Below are positions 1-8,836 of a stretch of DNA of 64,000 nucleotides, one piece after another. Origin of the DNA: Euzebyella saccharophila. GTDB lineage: Bacteria > Bacteroidota > Bacteroidia > Flavobacteriales > Flavobacteriaceae. The notes under the pieces were generated by a model. The model searched no databases. It had not been told where the DNA came from and saw nothing but the letters and a program-made list of their open reading frames with translations. The DNA lies in contig NZ_JACYFJ010000002.1 in assembly GCF_014855495.1 (NCBI RefSeq), positions 496,001-560,000 on the forward strand, given 5' to 3'. A program made the translations under genes and the position numbers. Each line of letters begins with the position of its first letter. Position 1 is the first letter of the stretch.

Positions 1-402
1 GACGTAAAGAACTACCCCATAAACAACTCCTACCAATATAGTATTTCCGGTCTTTCTGTGAGTTACGAAGGAGGGAACAAAAACCCCAGTGCGGTAACCA
101 AAGTATTGGGTGCCATCCTCAATCCAGCGGATCTTCTTCGAAATTTGTTTGGAAAACAACCCAACCAGATGCGTAAACTTCGCAAAATGAAGGAAGATGA
201 TCAAATCAGGGATTTATTGGCTTCCAAATTTGATCGCGAGACCTTAACGGAGCTTCTACAAATAGAGAAGGTAGACATTGAAGACATTCTTAACAACTGT
301 AATTATTCCAAATCATTTATCACTACGGCAAACGACCTTCAAATTTTGGATGCTGTAAGTAGTTGCTACGAGGAATTTAAAGTCCTCAATCGCAAAAAAT
401 AA
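1..402 (+). CDS. C-terminal part of a conserved Bacteroidota protein (cut by window edge)
   Basis: The reading frame is open from base 1, so an apparent GTG start at 58 is not the true start and the N-terminus lies outside the window. About 133 residues are visible. The last 85 are helical and charged, with a KLRKMKEDDQIRDLL segment followed by a conserved-looking NDLQILDAVSSCYEEFKVL tail. From memory this tail resembles the C-terminus of flavobacterial proteins annotated as carboxypeptidase-like regulatory domain proteins; the regulatory domain itself would be upstream and is not seen. The function is unknown. It is followed 44 bp later by the amylase-like gene on the same strand. Confidence 0.6.
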   Translation, partial: DVKNYPINNSYQYSISGLSVSYEGGNKNPSAVTKVLGAILNPADLLRNLFGKQPNQMRKLRKMKEDDQIRDLLASKFDRETLTELLQIEKVDIEDILNNCNYSKSFITTANDLQILDAVSSCYEEFKVLNRKK

Positions 403-446
403 TTCTTTGATTTCCTCCGGGCATTTTATAGCTTTAGACAAAATAG

Positions 447-2159
447 ATGTCCATGAAGAACCTACTCGCCGTGTGCTTTCTTTTGTTATTCGCTTACTCA
501 TGTGTTGAACAAAAAAAGGAACAAAGCAAAGAACCTACCATTGTAAGCGAGAACATTGAAGACAGCGTCATTACTAAACCATTTCTCTGGGAAGCTGCCA
601 ATATTTATTTCTTATTGACAGACCGCTTCAATAATGAAAACACTGATAATGACCTAAACTTTAATCGTACGGAACCCACGGGGCCTTTAAGAGGTTTTAT
701 GGGAGGTGATATACAAGGGATAACCCAAAAAATTGAGGAAGGATATTTTTCTGATTTAGGTGTCAATGCCATTTGGTTCACTCCTGTTGTAGAGCAAATT
801 CATGGGGCCACAGATGAAGGAACGGGCAATACCTACGCCTATCATGGTTATTGGACCAAAGACTGGACTGCTCTAGACCCCAATTTTGGTGATAGGAAAG
901 ATCTGCAAAAGTTAGTTAAGACGGCACATGAAAACGGTATTCGAATTCTAATGGATGTAGTGCTTAACCATACCGGTCCTGTTACGGAATTAGACCCTGT
1001 GTGGCCAGAAGAATGGGTACGAACCACTCCTCCTTGTAATTTTAGCAATTATGAAGGTACTACCGCATGTACTTTGGTGGAGAATCTTCCGGATATTTAT
1101 ACGGATTCTAATACCGATGTGGAACTGCCAGATGCCTTATTGGCCAAATGGAAAGAGGAAGGCAGGCTCAGTCAAGAATTGGATGAACTACAGCTTTTTT
1201 TTGAACGAACCGGCTACCCTAGGGCTCCCAGATTTTATATCATAAAATGGCTAACGGACTATGTAAACCAATTGGGAATTGATGGCTTTAGGGTAGACAC
1301 TGTAAAACATGCCGATGAAAAAGCATGGAGCGAACTTTATACAGAGGCCTCCAAAGCTTTTGAGAATTGGAAAAAAATGAATCCTGATAAGGTCTTGGAC
1401 AACACCCCATTTTTTATGATGGGCGAAGTTTATGGCTATGGAATTTCTAGTGGAAGGGAATATGACTTTGGCGATAAAAAAGTGGATTATTTTAATCATG
1501 GTTTTAAAAGCCTTATCAATTTTGAACTAAAGAACGATGCCCAAAAAGATTACGAAAACATCTTTAAAAAATACCATCAACTGTTACATACTAAACTAGA
1601 AAATCAAGGAGTGGTCAATTACCTATCTTCCCATGATGATGGAAATCCGTTTGACCGTGAGAGAACCAATCCAAAAAAAGCGGCCAATATTCTACTGCTT
1701 ACACCAGGGGCTTCCCAAATCTATTATGGTGATGAAACGGCAAGAAGTCTATCTATGGATAGTACAGATGGCAATCCGGTTATAGGTGATGCCAATCTAC
1801 GTTCCTTTATGAATTGGGATGAATTGGATAGTCTTCCGGAAAAAAAGGACATACTGTCACACTGGCAAAAATTAGGATGTTTTAGAAATAACCATTTGGC
1901 CGTTGGGGCCGGAAGGCATAATAGACTATCTAAAACACCTTATGTATTTAGTAGGGCGTATGTAAAAGATGATTTTAAGGATAAAGTGATTATAGGTCTG
2001 GACCTTCCCAAAGGAAAAAAATCACTGACAGTTAAAGGCTTTTTCGGCGATGGCACAAAATTACGCGACACCTATTCGAACACCGAATTGATAGTTGAAA
2101 ACGGAGAAATAAGTTTAGATAATGACTATGAGGTGGCGTTATTGGAATTGGCCCAATAA
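447..2159 (+). CDS. GH13 alpha-amylase family lipoprotein
   Basis: A secreted or surface glycoside hydrolase of family 13, acting on alpha-glucans or oligosaccharides. The leader ends in FAYSC, so it should be lipidated at Cys19 (counting from 447; an ATG at 453 is an equally good start). The four GH13 motifs are in order: region I DVVLNH at 170-175, region II GFRVDTVKH with nucleophile Asp284, region III GEVYG with acid/base Glu327, and region IV SSHDDG with His396-Asp397. The 570-residue length covers an (alpha/beta)8 barrel plus a short beta C-terminal domain. No SusC/SusD partners are next to it, so it is not in an obvious polysaccharide utilisation locus. Exact substrate unresolved. Confidence 0.93.
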   Translation: MSMKNLLAVCFLLLFAYSCVEQKKEQSKEPTIVSENIEDSVITKPFLWEAANIYFLLTDRFNNENTDNDLNFNRTEPTGPLRGFMGGDIQGITQKIEEGYFSDLGVNAIWFTPVVEQIHGATDEGTGNTYAYHGYWTKDWTALDPNFGDRKDLQKLVKTAHENGIRILMDVVLNHTGPVTELDPVWPEEWVRTTPPCNFSNYEGTTACTLVENLPDIYTDSNTDVELPDALLAKWKEEGRLSQELDELQLFFERTGYPRAPRFYIIKWLTDYVNQLGIDGFRVDTVKHADEKAWSELYTEASKAFENWKKMNPDKVLDNTPFFMMGEVYGYGISSGREYDFGDKKVDYFNHGFKSLINFELKNDAQKDYENIFKKYHQLLHTKLENQGVVNYLSSHDDGNPFDRERTNPKKAANILLLTPGASQIYYGDETARSLSMDSTDGNPVIGDANLRSFMNWDELDSLPEKKDILSHWQKLGCFRNNHLAVGAGRHNRLSKTPYVFSRAYVKDDFKDKVIIGLDLPKGKKSLTVKGFFGDGTKLRDTYSNTELIVENGEISLDNDYEVALLELAQ

Positions 2160-2164
2160 ATAAT

Positions 2165-2689
2165 CTACTGCAATTTGGACTTTAAATCACTTAATCCCGA
2201 TTCAAAATCTTTACCCACCATTTTATCCATGCTCATAAAAAGCATCATGATGCTCATGGGAAATTTGTTCTTACCCGAAAAACCCCATGTGACCTTGGAG
2301 TTTGTTACATCAACTTCATCAATTTGAAGATAAGCATCGGATGTAGAAGCAAATGGCTTTAGAAAGCGTAACTCAGACTCAATTCGCTCTTCAGGAATGA
2401 TTTTAGTAATTTCCTGTTCCCCCTCACCTACTTCTTTATTCCCGTTCCAATAACTAACCGCACCAACCTCTCCGTCAGTTCCTGTAATTTTCTTTTCCAT
2501 ATTCGGGTCTTTTTTGACCCAAGGCGACCAATCGTCCATATTTTTTAAAGACCTCAAATAACTAAACACCTCACTTCTGGGCTTTTCAATGACTACAGAG
2601 CGAGAAACGTGATAGGTTTTGGGAGCTATTAACGCCAATAAGATCACCAGCGCTATAATACCTACTAGGATCTAAAGTGCTATATACAT
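2165..2689 (-). pseudogene. SRPBCC/polyketide cyclase-like protein with early in-frame TAG
   Basis: The 160-residue readable part starts at a GTG (2647) and matches the SRPBCC (START-like) ligand-binding family: IAPKTYHVSRSVVIEKPRSEVF, then DDWSPWVKKD, and a C-terminal helix. The usual form begins with a membrane-anchor segment. Upstream in the same frame are ATG (2689-2687), four codons, a TAG (2674-2672), then codons for ILVGIIALVILLALIAP. One base change in the TAG (for example to AAG, Lys) would restore a normal start with a full hydrophobic anchor. So this is either a nonsense-mutated gene re-initiating at GTG 2647 (160 aa, shortened anchor) or a sequencing error. It converges with the amylase gene, six bases apart. 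Confidence 0.7.
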
Positions 2690-2749
2690 TTGTTTTTTAG
2701 TTGGTTGATGAATTAAAGATAGCGAAAATTACATTTGGAATTTTATAAA

Positions 2750-3418
2750 TCACAACTCCGTCAGACCTTCCTTCTGCAATCTCTCCATGATACTATCAAT
2801 GCTCCTTATGGATTTCTTTGTCCAATCAATCCGCTTATCCAGAATTTCTTCTTCTGTTAGTTTCCAATTCAAATTGGTAGTTCTTAATTGGGCAGATAAC
2901 TGATGTAAAATAATGGCTACAGCCACTGAAATGTTAAGACTTTCGGTAAAACCAAGCATTGGAATCTTTAAAAAGCCATCACTCTTTTCGAGCACCTCAT
3001 CGGTGAGTCCTTCCCTTTCCGTACCAAAGAAAAAAGCAGTTTTTTCCGTTATTTCAAAATCATTTAAATCGCAAGAATCATAATGGGGAGAAGTAGCAAT
3101 GACCTTATAACCCTTAGTTTTTAAACTATCGATACATTCGGTCGTCGTTTTATACCGATGTACATCTACCCATTTTTGGGCTCCCATGGCAATTTTCTTA
3201 TCCAAACGTTTACCAAACCTATTTTCGATTACATGCGCCTCTTGAACCCCAAAAATATCGCAACTTCTAATAACGGCGCTGGTGTTGTGCAATTGGTAAA
3301 CATCTTCCATGGCTACCGTAATCAATTTGGTGCGCTCTTGTAAAATATCAATGAAACGTTGCTTTCGTTCTTCCGAAATAAAACCCTCTAAAAATTCAAG
3401 AAGTTGTTTTTGGTCCAT
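2750..3418 (-). CDS. trmH: TrmH/SpoU family tRNA ribose 2'-O-methyltransferase
   Basis: A SPOUT-class S-adenosylmethionine methyltransferase that methylates the 2'-hydroxyl of a guanosine in tRNA, most likely Gm18. The three SpoU motifs are present: NTSAVIRS at 45-52 with the catalytic Arg51, FGTEREGL at 131-138, and IPMLGFTESLNISVAVAI at 152-169 forming the trefoil knot. The 222-residue length and the C-terminal extension fit TrmH rather than the larger RlmB. It is divergent from the sirtuin gene, with 35 bp between starts. The substrate position is inferred from family resemblance only. Confidence 0.88.
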   Translation of the reverse strand: MDQKQLLEFLEGFISEERKQRFIDILQERTKLITVAMEDVYQLHNTSAVIRSCDIFGVQEAHVIENRFGKRLDKKIAMGAQKWVDVHRYKTTTECIDSLKTKGYKVIATSPHYDSCDLNDFEITEKTAFFFGTEREGLTDEVLEKSDGFLKIPMLGFTESLNISVAVAIILHQLSAQLRTTNLNWKLTEEEILDKRIDWTKKSIRSIDSIMERLQKEGLTEL

Positions 3419-3453
3419 CCGTCTAAATTAATAAAAACTCTATTTTTATATCG

Positions 3454-4146
3454 ATGAAGAAAAAAATTACTGTTTTGACCGGCGCGGGAGTAAGTGCAGA
3501 GAGTGGCATCAACACCTTCAGGGATTCCGGTGGATTATGGGAAGGGCACGACGTGATGGAAGTGGCCTCGCCCCAAGGCTTTTATGCTAACCCCGAATTA
3601 GTACTTGATTTTTACAACCAAAGAAGAAGACAATTGCCGCAAGTAAGCCCCAATAAAGCCCATTTGGCTTTGGTAGATCTGGAGTCGCAATACGATGTAA
3701 CTATCGTTACCCAAAATGTAGATGACCTACATGAAAGGGCCGGAAGCAGCCATATAGTACACCTACACGGCGAACTCTTAAAGGCACGTAGTACCGGAAA
3801 CGAAAATGATGTTCTACCTTGGAGTAAAGATTTAAACATAGGCGACCTCTGTTCTGCAGGTCATCAATTGAGACCACACATTGTTTGGTTCGGAGAACAA
3901 GTACCTATGCTTGAAAAGGCGGTTGAAATCACCTCGGAATCAGATATTTTACTTATCATCGGTACTTCTATGCAGGTATACCCGGCTGCCGGATTGGTCA
4001 ATTATGTCAACCCATCCACCCCAATATATTTCATTGACCCTATGCCAGCGGTTTCAGAAAGAGATTTTAATCACTTGACCATTATCCCCAAAAAAGCGGC
4101 GGAAGGCGTTCCGGAATTAGTTCAAAAATTGCTCTCAAGCAATTAA
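3454..4146 (+). CDS. cobB: NAD-dependent protein deacylase, sirtuin class III (CobB/SIRT5 type)
   Basis: Removes acyl groups from lysines using NAD+. GAGVSAESGI at 10-19 binds NAD, TQNVDDLH is at 86-93 and the catalytic His105 lies in HLHGE. Tyr54 and Arg57 in FYNQRRR form the YxxR pair that in SIRT5/CobB recognises acidic acyl groups, so desuccinylase or demalonylase activity is likely besides deacetylation. The two CxxC pairs that hold zinc in most sirtuins are missing: only one Cys (in GDLCSAGH) lies in that region. The 230-residue length is a bare catalytic core. The next gene starts 12 bp downstream and is probably co-transcribed. Confidence 0.92.
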   Translation: MKKKITVLTGAGVSAESGINTFRDSGGLWEGHDVMEVASPQGFYANPELVLDFYNQRRRQLPQVSPNKAHLALVDLESQYDVTIVTQNVDDLHERAGSSHIVHLHGELLKARSTGNENDVLPWSKDLNIGDLCSAGHQLRPHIVWFGEQVPMLEKAVEITSESDILLIIGTSMQVYPAAGLVNYVNPSTPIYFIDPMPAVSERDFNHLTIIPKKAAEGVPELVQKLLSSN

Positions 4147-4158
4147 ATAATTGTAAAA

Positions 4159-4719
4159 TTGACAAAAGAAGCTCTTTATGATAGCCTCAATTATGTGAAC
4201 CACTCCCGTGAAAAGCGGTCAGAAATGGCGCAACTCATCCTTCAAAATCCAAATTTGGTGAGGCCACTCTTGCAAATTGCGTTTGACGTTGATGATCCTA
4301 TTTCCAACAGAGCATGCTGGGTTATGGAATTTACGGCCAAAGAACATTTGGATTATTTGCTTCCACATATAAACATGTTCATTAAAAACATTCATCGTGT
4401 TCATCAAGATTCGGCGGTGCGGCCCATTGCCAAAATCTGTGAGTTTCTTACTCTTGCCTATTTTTCAAAAACTTCCAATCCGGTTCAACAAACGCTCAAC
4501 ACTTCCCATTTAGAAAAAATTGCATCCAGTTGCTTTGATTGGTTGATAGGCGACCACAAGGTGGCGGCTCAGGCCTATTCCATGACCTGTTTGCTGCTTT
4601 TGGGCCGTAAGTTTGATTGGATCAATCCGGAACTAAAAATGGTTTTGGAGCAAAATTACCCATCAGGAAGTGCAGCTTATAAGGCACGGGCCAGACACAC
4701 CTTGGCAAAATTGAAATAA
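4159..4719 (+). CDS. Helical (HEAT-like) conserved hypothetical protein
   Basis: I do not recognise a function. The 186-residue protein is almost entirely helical, with leucine-rich segments and a run DDPISNRACWVMEFTAKEHL that looks like an alpha-alpha HEAT-type unit. The start is a TTG (4159): the frame is closed upstream by the cobB stop, and no ATG precedes the conserved-looking part. It sits between cobB (12 bp) and purB, and in flavobacterial genomes a protein of this kind is sometimes mislabelled as adenylosuccinate lyase because of its neighbour. There are no catalytic motifs, signal peptide or membrane segments. Confidence 0.7.
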   Translation: MTKEALYDSLNYVNHSREKRSEMAQLILQNPNLVRPLLQIAFDVDDPISNRACWVMEFTAKEHLDYLLPHINMFIKNIHRVHQDSAVRPIAKICEFLTLAYFSKTSNPVQQTLNTSHLEKIASSCFDWLIGDHKVAAQAYSMTCLLLLGRKFDWINPELKMVLEQNYPSGSAAYKARARHTLAKLK

Positions 4720-4785
4720 CCCTTAGACCACCCTTTTTTAGCAATATTTCATTGGCAAAAAATATCATAAACGATTATGATATGG

Positions 4786-4793
4786 TATCTTTG
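4786..4793 (+). promoter_or_regulatory. Bacteroidota -7 promoter element of purB
   Basis: TATCTTTG matches the TANNTTTG consensus exactly and lies 32 bp before the purB ATG at 4825. No good TTTG is seen about 19 bp upstream, so only the -7 half is supported. Its position argues against the in-frame start at 4777, which would be upstream of the transcription start. Confidence 0.5.
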
Positions 4794-4824
4794 CCGTTTT
4801 AATTTCCAACCAGAAAGTTACGTT

Positions 4825-6168
4825 ATGTCGCTTACTTCCTTAAACGCCATTTCGCCCATAGACGGGCGCTATAGAAATAAAGCCGAAGCATTGTCCAACT
4901 TCTTTTCAGAAGAAGCCCTCATAAAATACAGGGTACTTGTTGAAGTAGAATATTTTATCGCACTTTGCGAAGAACCCCTACCTCAACTGAAGTCTTTTGA
5001 CACATCTAAATACGCAGCCTTAAGGGAGTTGTATCAAAATTTTGATATCCAAGATGCACAGGATATCAAGGATATTGAAAAAGTGACCAACCATGACGTG
5101 AAAGCTGTTGAATATTTTATTAAAAAGGCTTTTGACAAACTAGGTTTGGCAGAACATAAAGAGTTCATCCATTTTGGATTGACCTCTCAAGATATCAACA
5201 ACACCGCCATTCCACTTTCCATAAAGGAAGCGATGAACGAAGTCTATGTTCCTGGCTATTTGGAGCTCGTTGACAAATTAAAGGAATTGGCAAAAGAGTG
5301 GGCTTCAGTACCCATGTTGGCCAGAACCCATGGTCAGCCCGCCTCTCCAACCCGTTTGGGCAAAGAAGTAGATGTTTTTGTAGAAAGGTTAAAAGAGCAG
5401 TTCAATTTACTAAACGACATTCCAAGTGCGGCCAAGTTTGGAGGTGCTACCGGAAATTACAATGCCCATAAAGTGGCATATCCCAATATAGACTGGAAAG
5501 CCTTTGGTAAAAAGTTCGTGCAGGAAAAATTAGGTCTACACCACTCCTTCCCTACCACGCAAATTGAGCATTATGACCATATGGCATCTCTTTTTGATGG
5601 ACTCAAAAGAATCAACACCATTATCCTTGATTTGGACAGGGATTTCTGGACGTACGTTTCCATGGATTACTTCAAACAAAAAATTAAAAAAGGTGAGGTA
5701 GGGTCTTCTGCCATGCCTCATAAGGTAAACCCAATCGACTTTGAAAATTCCGAAGGAAACCTAGGTATTGCCAATGCCCTTTTTGAACATCTGTCTGCAA
5801 AGCTACCTGTTTCAAGGTTGCAGAGAGACCTTACGGATAGTACTGTTCTGAGAAATGTTGGAGTTCCTTTTGCACATACCATCATTGCATTTCAAGCAAC
5901 ACTTAAAGGCTTGAACAAATTATTGCTTAACCAAGATAAGTTTGAACAGGATTTGGAGAACAACTGGGCGGTGGTTGCAGAAGCCATACAGACCATCTTA
6001 CGAAGGGAGGCCTATTCAAATCCTTATGAAGCCCTAAAAGGATTGACTCGGACGAACGAGGCTATCAACCAACAATCCATTGCCAATTTTATTGAGACAT
6101 TGGAGGTTTCCGATGCCATCAAAAGCGAATTAAAAGCAATTACTCCTAGTAATTACACGGGTATTTAA
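4825..6168 (+). CDS. purB: Adenylosuccinate lyase
   Basis: Catalyses two steps of purine synthesis: SAICAR to AICAR plus fumarate, and adenylosuccinate to AMP plus fumarate. The start at ATG 4825 gives MSLTSLNAISPIDGRY, the usual N-terminus, and a 447-residue protein. Seen motifs are HGQPASPTRLGKE (substrate-binding His) and the fumarase-superfamily signature GSSAMPHKVNP at 293-303, whose Ser294/Ser295 carry the catalytic serine of the flexible loop. It forms a cytosolic homotetramer in the family. It is not clustered with other pur genes here; purL is 50 kb away. Confidence 0.97.
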   Translation: MSLTSLNAISPIDGRYRNKAEALSNFFSEEALIKYRVLVEVEYFIALCEEPLPQLKSFDTSKYAALRELYQNFDIQDAQDIKDIEKVTNHDVKAVEYFIKKAFDKLGLAEHKEFIHFGLTSQDINNTAIPLSIKEAMNEVYVPGYLELVDKLKELAKEWASVPMLARTHGQPASPTRLGKEVDVFVERLKEQFNLLNDIPSAAKFGGATGNYNAHKVAYPNIDWKAFGKKFVQEKLGLHHSFPTTQIEHYDHMASLFDGLKRINTIILDLDRDFWTYVSMDYFKQKIKKGEVGSSAMPHKVNPIDFENSEGNLGIANALFEHLSAKLPVSRLQRDLTDSTVLRNVGVPFAHTIIAFQATLKGLNKLLLNQDKFEQDLENNWAVVAEAIQTILRREAYSNPYEALKGLTRTNEAINQQSIANFIETLEVSDAIKSELKAITPSNYTGI

Positions 6169-6286
6169 GTCAAGCTTTAATTGGTTTGAATTAAGCCCCT
6201 ATAAGGGTATTTGGTAATTTTACTCCATTAATTTTTAGCATTTTATTGTTGAAAATAATCAGTTTAATCAACTTTAAACCAGATAT

Positions 6287-7195
6287 ATGGAGGAGAAATT
6301 TTCGGTACAAGATTCAATAGGAAAGTTATGGGACAAACTAGACGGGTGGCTAGATGCCATCATTTTAAAACTACCCAACATAGCCATGGCCATCGTGGTA
6401 ATGATAATTTTCTATTTTATTGCAAGAGGGCTTAGAAAGCTATTCAGGAATATTCTGTTAAAGAGAATTAGTCAGGTTTCCATTCAAGAAATCATTAGCA
6501 AAACAGTCTTTGTTACAGTGCTTTTAATCGGTTTTTTTATTGCCTTAGGGGTATTGGAACTTGATAAAGTGCTCACAAGTATTTTGGCGGGTGCCGGAGT
6601 TATTGGTCTGGCCGTTGGTCTAGCTTTACAAGGAACACTAAGCAACACGTTTGGCGGACTCCTTCTTTCTTTTATGCCCAATATAAAAATCAATGACTTC
6701 ATTCAAAATGGGGATGCTTCAGGTCGTGTAGAAGAAATAAGCCTAAGGAATATTGTCATAAGAACCCCAGAAAACAACACAGTGGTCATCCCCAATTCCA
6801 ATTTTGTTGATGGGGCTTTTACCAATTACTCCCTAACGGAAAGAGGTAAAGTGTTTGTACATTGCGGTGTAGGCTATGAAAGTGATTTGCAAATGGTAGA
6901 AGATTTGACCGTGCGTGTCATCAAAGACAATTTTGATCAAAATGGAAATGAAGATGTAGAGTTTTTCTTTACGGAGTTTGGTGACAGCTCTATCAATTTT
7001 ATGGTTCGGTTTTGGGCAGATGTTAAAACCAAAGCTCAAGAACATGCCGCTAGGCACAAAGCGGTAAAACTCATCAAAGCACACTTTGATGCAGAAGATA
7101 TCAATATTCCATTCCCAATAAGAACTTTGGATTTTGGAAAAAACAATTTAACCATGCGTACCATCCAAAATCAAGATACCGCATCGGTCAACTAA
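6287..7195 (+). CDS. Mechanosensitive ion channel, MscS family
   Basis: A small-conductance mechanosensitive channel that releases solutes on osmotic downshock. The 302-residue protein has an N-terminal helix, membrane segments at about 30-48 and 70-90, and the pore helix GAGVIGLAVGLALQGTLSN starting at Gly102 with the Gly/Ala packing typical of MscS TM3. The cytoplasmic beta and alpha/beta domains follow (VVIPNSNFVDG, then FGDSSINFMVRFW). It converges with a second, diverged MscS gene at 7281, separated by a bidirectional terminator; the two differ enough to be distinct paralogues rather than a fresh duplication. Confidence 0.93.
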   Translation: MEEKFSVQDSIGKLWDKLDGWLDAIILKLPNIAMAIVVMIIFYFIARGLRKLFRNILLKRISQVSIQEIISKTVFVTVLLIGFFIALGVLELDKVLTSILAGAGVIGLAVGLALQGTLSNTFGGLLLSFMPNIKINDFIQNGDASGRVEEISLRNIVIRTPENNTVVIPNSNFVDGAFTNYSLTERGKVFVHCGVGYESDLQMVEDLTVRVIKDNFDQNGNEDVEFFFTEFGDSSINFMVRFWADVKTKAQEHAARHKAVKLIKAHFDAEDINIPFPIRTLDFGKNNLTMRTIQNQDTASVN

Positions 7196-7230
7196 AATAA
7201 CCTAACATTGGATTAATGTTGAATCAATAA

Positions 7231-7260
7231 AAAAAGCTTCCCTACTCCGGGAAGCTTTTT
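7231..7260. terminator. Bidirectional terminator between the two MscS genes
   Basis: A perfect 12-bp stem (7231-7242 with 7249-7260) and a 6-nt loop. The A-run on the left and T-run on the right make it a terminator in both directions. Confidence 0.9.
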
Positions 7261-7280
7261 CATTATACGTTTAATGAAAT

Positions 7281-8096
7281 CTATCCTTTTTTCTGAATTT
7301 CCACTTGATGTGGGTAAGGAATCTCGATTCCAGCCTTATCCAAGGCTAATTTGCATCCTTCAATCGTACCAAAATATACATCCCAATAGTCCTCAGGTTT
7401 ACAGAATGGTCTAACGGCAAAATTTACGGAACTATCTCCCAATTCCGAAACATTTACGGATGGAGCCGGGTCTTTTAATACCTTTGGATTAGAGGTCAAC
7501 ACGTCAAGAAGAACTTCTTTTGTTTTCTTTATATCCTCATCATACCCAACACCAACTACGGTGTCTACCCGCATTTTACCCTCTGTGGTGTAATTGACAA
7601 TATTTCCATTGGCCATGGCCCCATTTGGCACAATAGCCAATTTATTCTGAGGGGTTATCAGTTTGGTGGTAAATATCTCTATTTCCTTTACTGAGCCCAA
7701 AACCCCTTGCGCTTCAATTAAATCCCCAATTCTGTAGGGCTTAAAAATCATAATCAAAACGCCTCCCGCAAAATTTGCCAGAGAACCTTGTAATGCCAGA
7801 CCTACTGCCAAACCAGCTGCTCCAATAATAGCAGCGAACGTAGTAACGTTGACCCCTAAGGTAGAAATTACAATGATTACCAGCAGGGCTTTTAATGCCC
7901 AAGCGAGCATATTTACCAAAAATCGCTGTAAAGATTCATCATAGGTTCCTTTGGCCATCATTTTTCGCACGCCTTTGAGCATGCTCTTAATAATCCATGA
8001 ACCAATGATGTAAATTAAAATAGCCCCCAAAACCTTGGGTCCGTATTCTACAACAAATTCTACTCCTTTTTCAAACCAAACTTCTGCTTGTTCCAT
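7281..8096 (-). CDS. Mechanosensitive ion channel, MscS family (second paralogue)
   Basis: A 271-residue MscS-type channel close to the minimal E. coli length. There are membrane segments near 17-35 and 62-82, then the pore helix GAAGLAVGLALQGSLANFAGGV and the cytoplasmic vestibule with VPNGAMANGNIVNYT and LGDSSVNFAVRPF. The shared GLAVGLALQG and LGDSSVNF stretches identify it as a relative of the gene at 6287. The C-terminus IPYPHQVEI matches the usual MscS end. It is transcribed toward its paralogue and has about 160 bp of AT-rich upstream DNA before the DUF4252 operon terminator. Confidence 0.93.
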   Translation of the reverse strand: MEQAEVWFEKGVEFVVEYGPKVLGAILIYIIGSWIIKSMLKGVRKMMAKGTYDESLQRFLVNMLAWALKALLVIIVISTLGVNVTTFAAIIGAAGLAVGLALQGSLANFAGGVLIMIFKPYRIGDLIEAQGVLGSVKEIEIFTTKLITPQNKLAIVPNGAMANGNIVNYTTEGKMRVDTVVGVGYDEDIKKTKEVLLDVLTSNPKVLKDPAPSVNVSELGDSSVNFAVRPFCKPEDYWDVYFGTIEGCKLALDKAGIEIPYPHQVEIQKKG

Positions 8097-8210
8097 AGTT
8101 AATATAAATTATATATGTTAGTGTGTGCTACGAAGTTAAAAAAATCATTGAATGAGGTAAAACAAATAAAATGTTAAGTGTGCGTTATTTCAATTATTTA
8201 AGGTTCGTTA

Positions 8211-8238
8211 TAAAAAAATCCAGTCAATTGACTGGATC
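8211..8238 (-). terminator. Terminator of the sigma-DUF4252 operon
   Basis: A perfect 20-nt palindrome (8218-8237) read on the minus strand is followed by seven Ts. It lies 22 bp past the stop of the last DUF4252 gene. Confidence 0.85.
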
Positions 8239-8259
8239 TTAATTCAATAATTTGGAATT

Positions 8260-8799
8260 TTAGCCTTTGAACAATGACTCTAACTGATCCATGCCTCCTC
8301 CCTTAAATTCAGATTTTTGCAAAAGCTGTATAAAATTCATCATTTTGGCCGGGTTCATATCATCGCCCAAAACTCGTACCAGTAAAAAGCCTTTCTCTTC
8401 ATTGTCGCCATATATTACCACTTCATCTATAGCGTCTTCTTCACCTAAGTATTTAATGGAGGCTTTTCCATAGGCTGTATTAATTTTCATGAGTTCGGTA
8501 AACTTATCCCCTTTAAGAATGGCCCTTACTTTGGTTTTTTCCATCTGAAATTCTGCATCATTGGCATCATCCTTTTTAAAGGCAAGAACATTAAGCTTTC
8601 TAAGTGAATCCAAGCTTTTCTTGTCATCAGCCGATAAATTGGCCTCATCTAAATTTAATAGACTAGCCGGTAAATCAATAGAAAGGAAATTTGGGTTCTC
8701 AGAATTTTCCACAATATATTCCTGCAAACTTTGGGTAGAGGAACAGGCAACCAATACCAAAACAGATAAGAGGCCTGTAATTACTTTTTTCAATTTCAT
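8260..8799 (-). CDS. DUF4252 lipoprotein (third of tandem set)
   Basis: An exported 179-residue protein of the DUF4252 family. The start at 8799 gives MKLKKVITGLLSVLVLVACSS, a clean lipoprotein leader; an in-frame start seven codons earlier would add residues before the leader and is less likely. It shares with its two upstream neighbours the plan leader, an acidic middle, MELMKI-like helix, and a C-terminal MMNFIQLLQK helix, but is the most diverged. Biochemical role unknown. It is the last gene of an operon headed by an ECF sigma factor, so an envelope-stress or surface role is a reasonable inference. Confidence 0.82.
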   Translation of the reverse strand: MKLKKVITGLLSVLVLVACSSTQSLQEYIVENSENPNFLSIDLPASLLNLDEANLSADDKKSLDSLRKLNVLAFKKDDANDAEFQMEKTKVRAILKGDKFTELMKINTAYGKASIKYLGEEDAIDEVVIYGDNEEKGFLLVRVLGDDMNPAKMMNFIQLLQKSEFKGGGMDQLESLFKG

Positions 8800-8836
8800 A
8801 TTTAAAATTTTAATGGACAAACAATAACTGGGTATC

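Noticed and set aside
4777-4824. Upstream start of purB at 4777
   Set aside because: The -7 promoter element at 4786-4793 lies inside it, and the added residues do not match the family.
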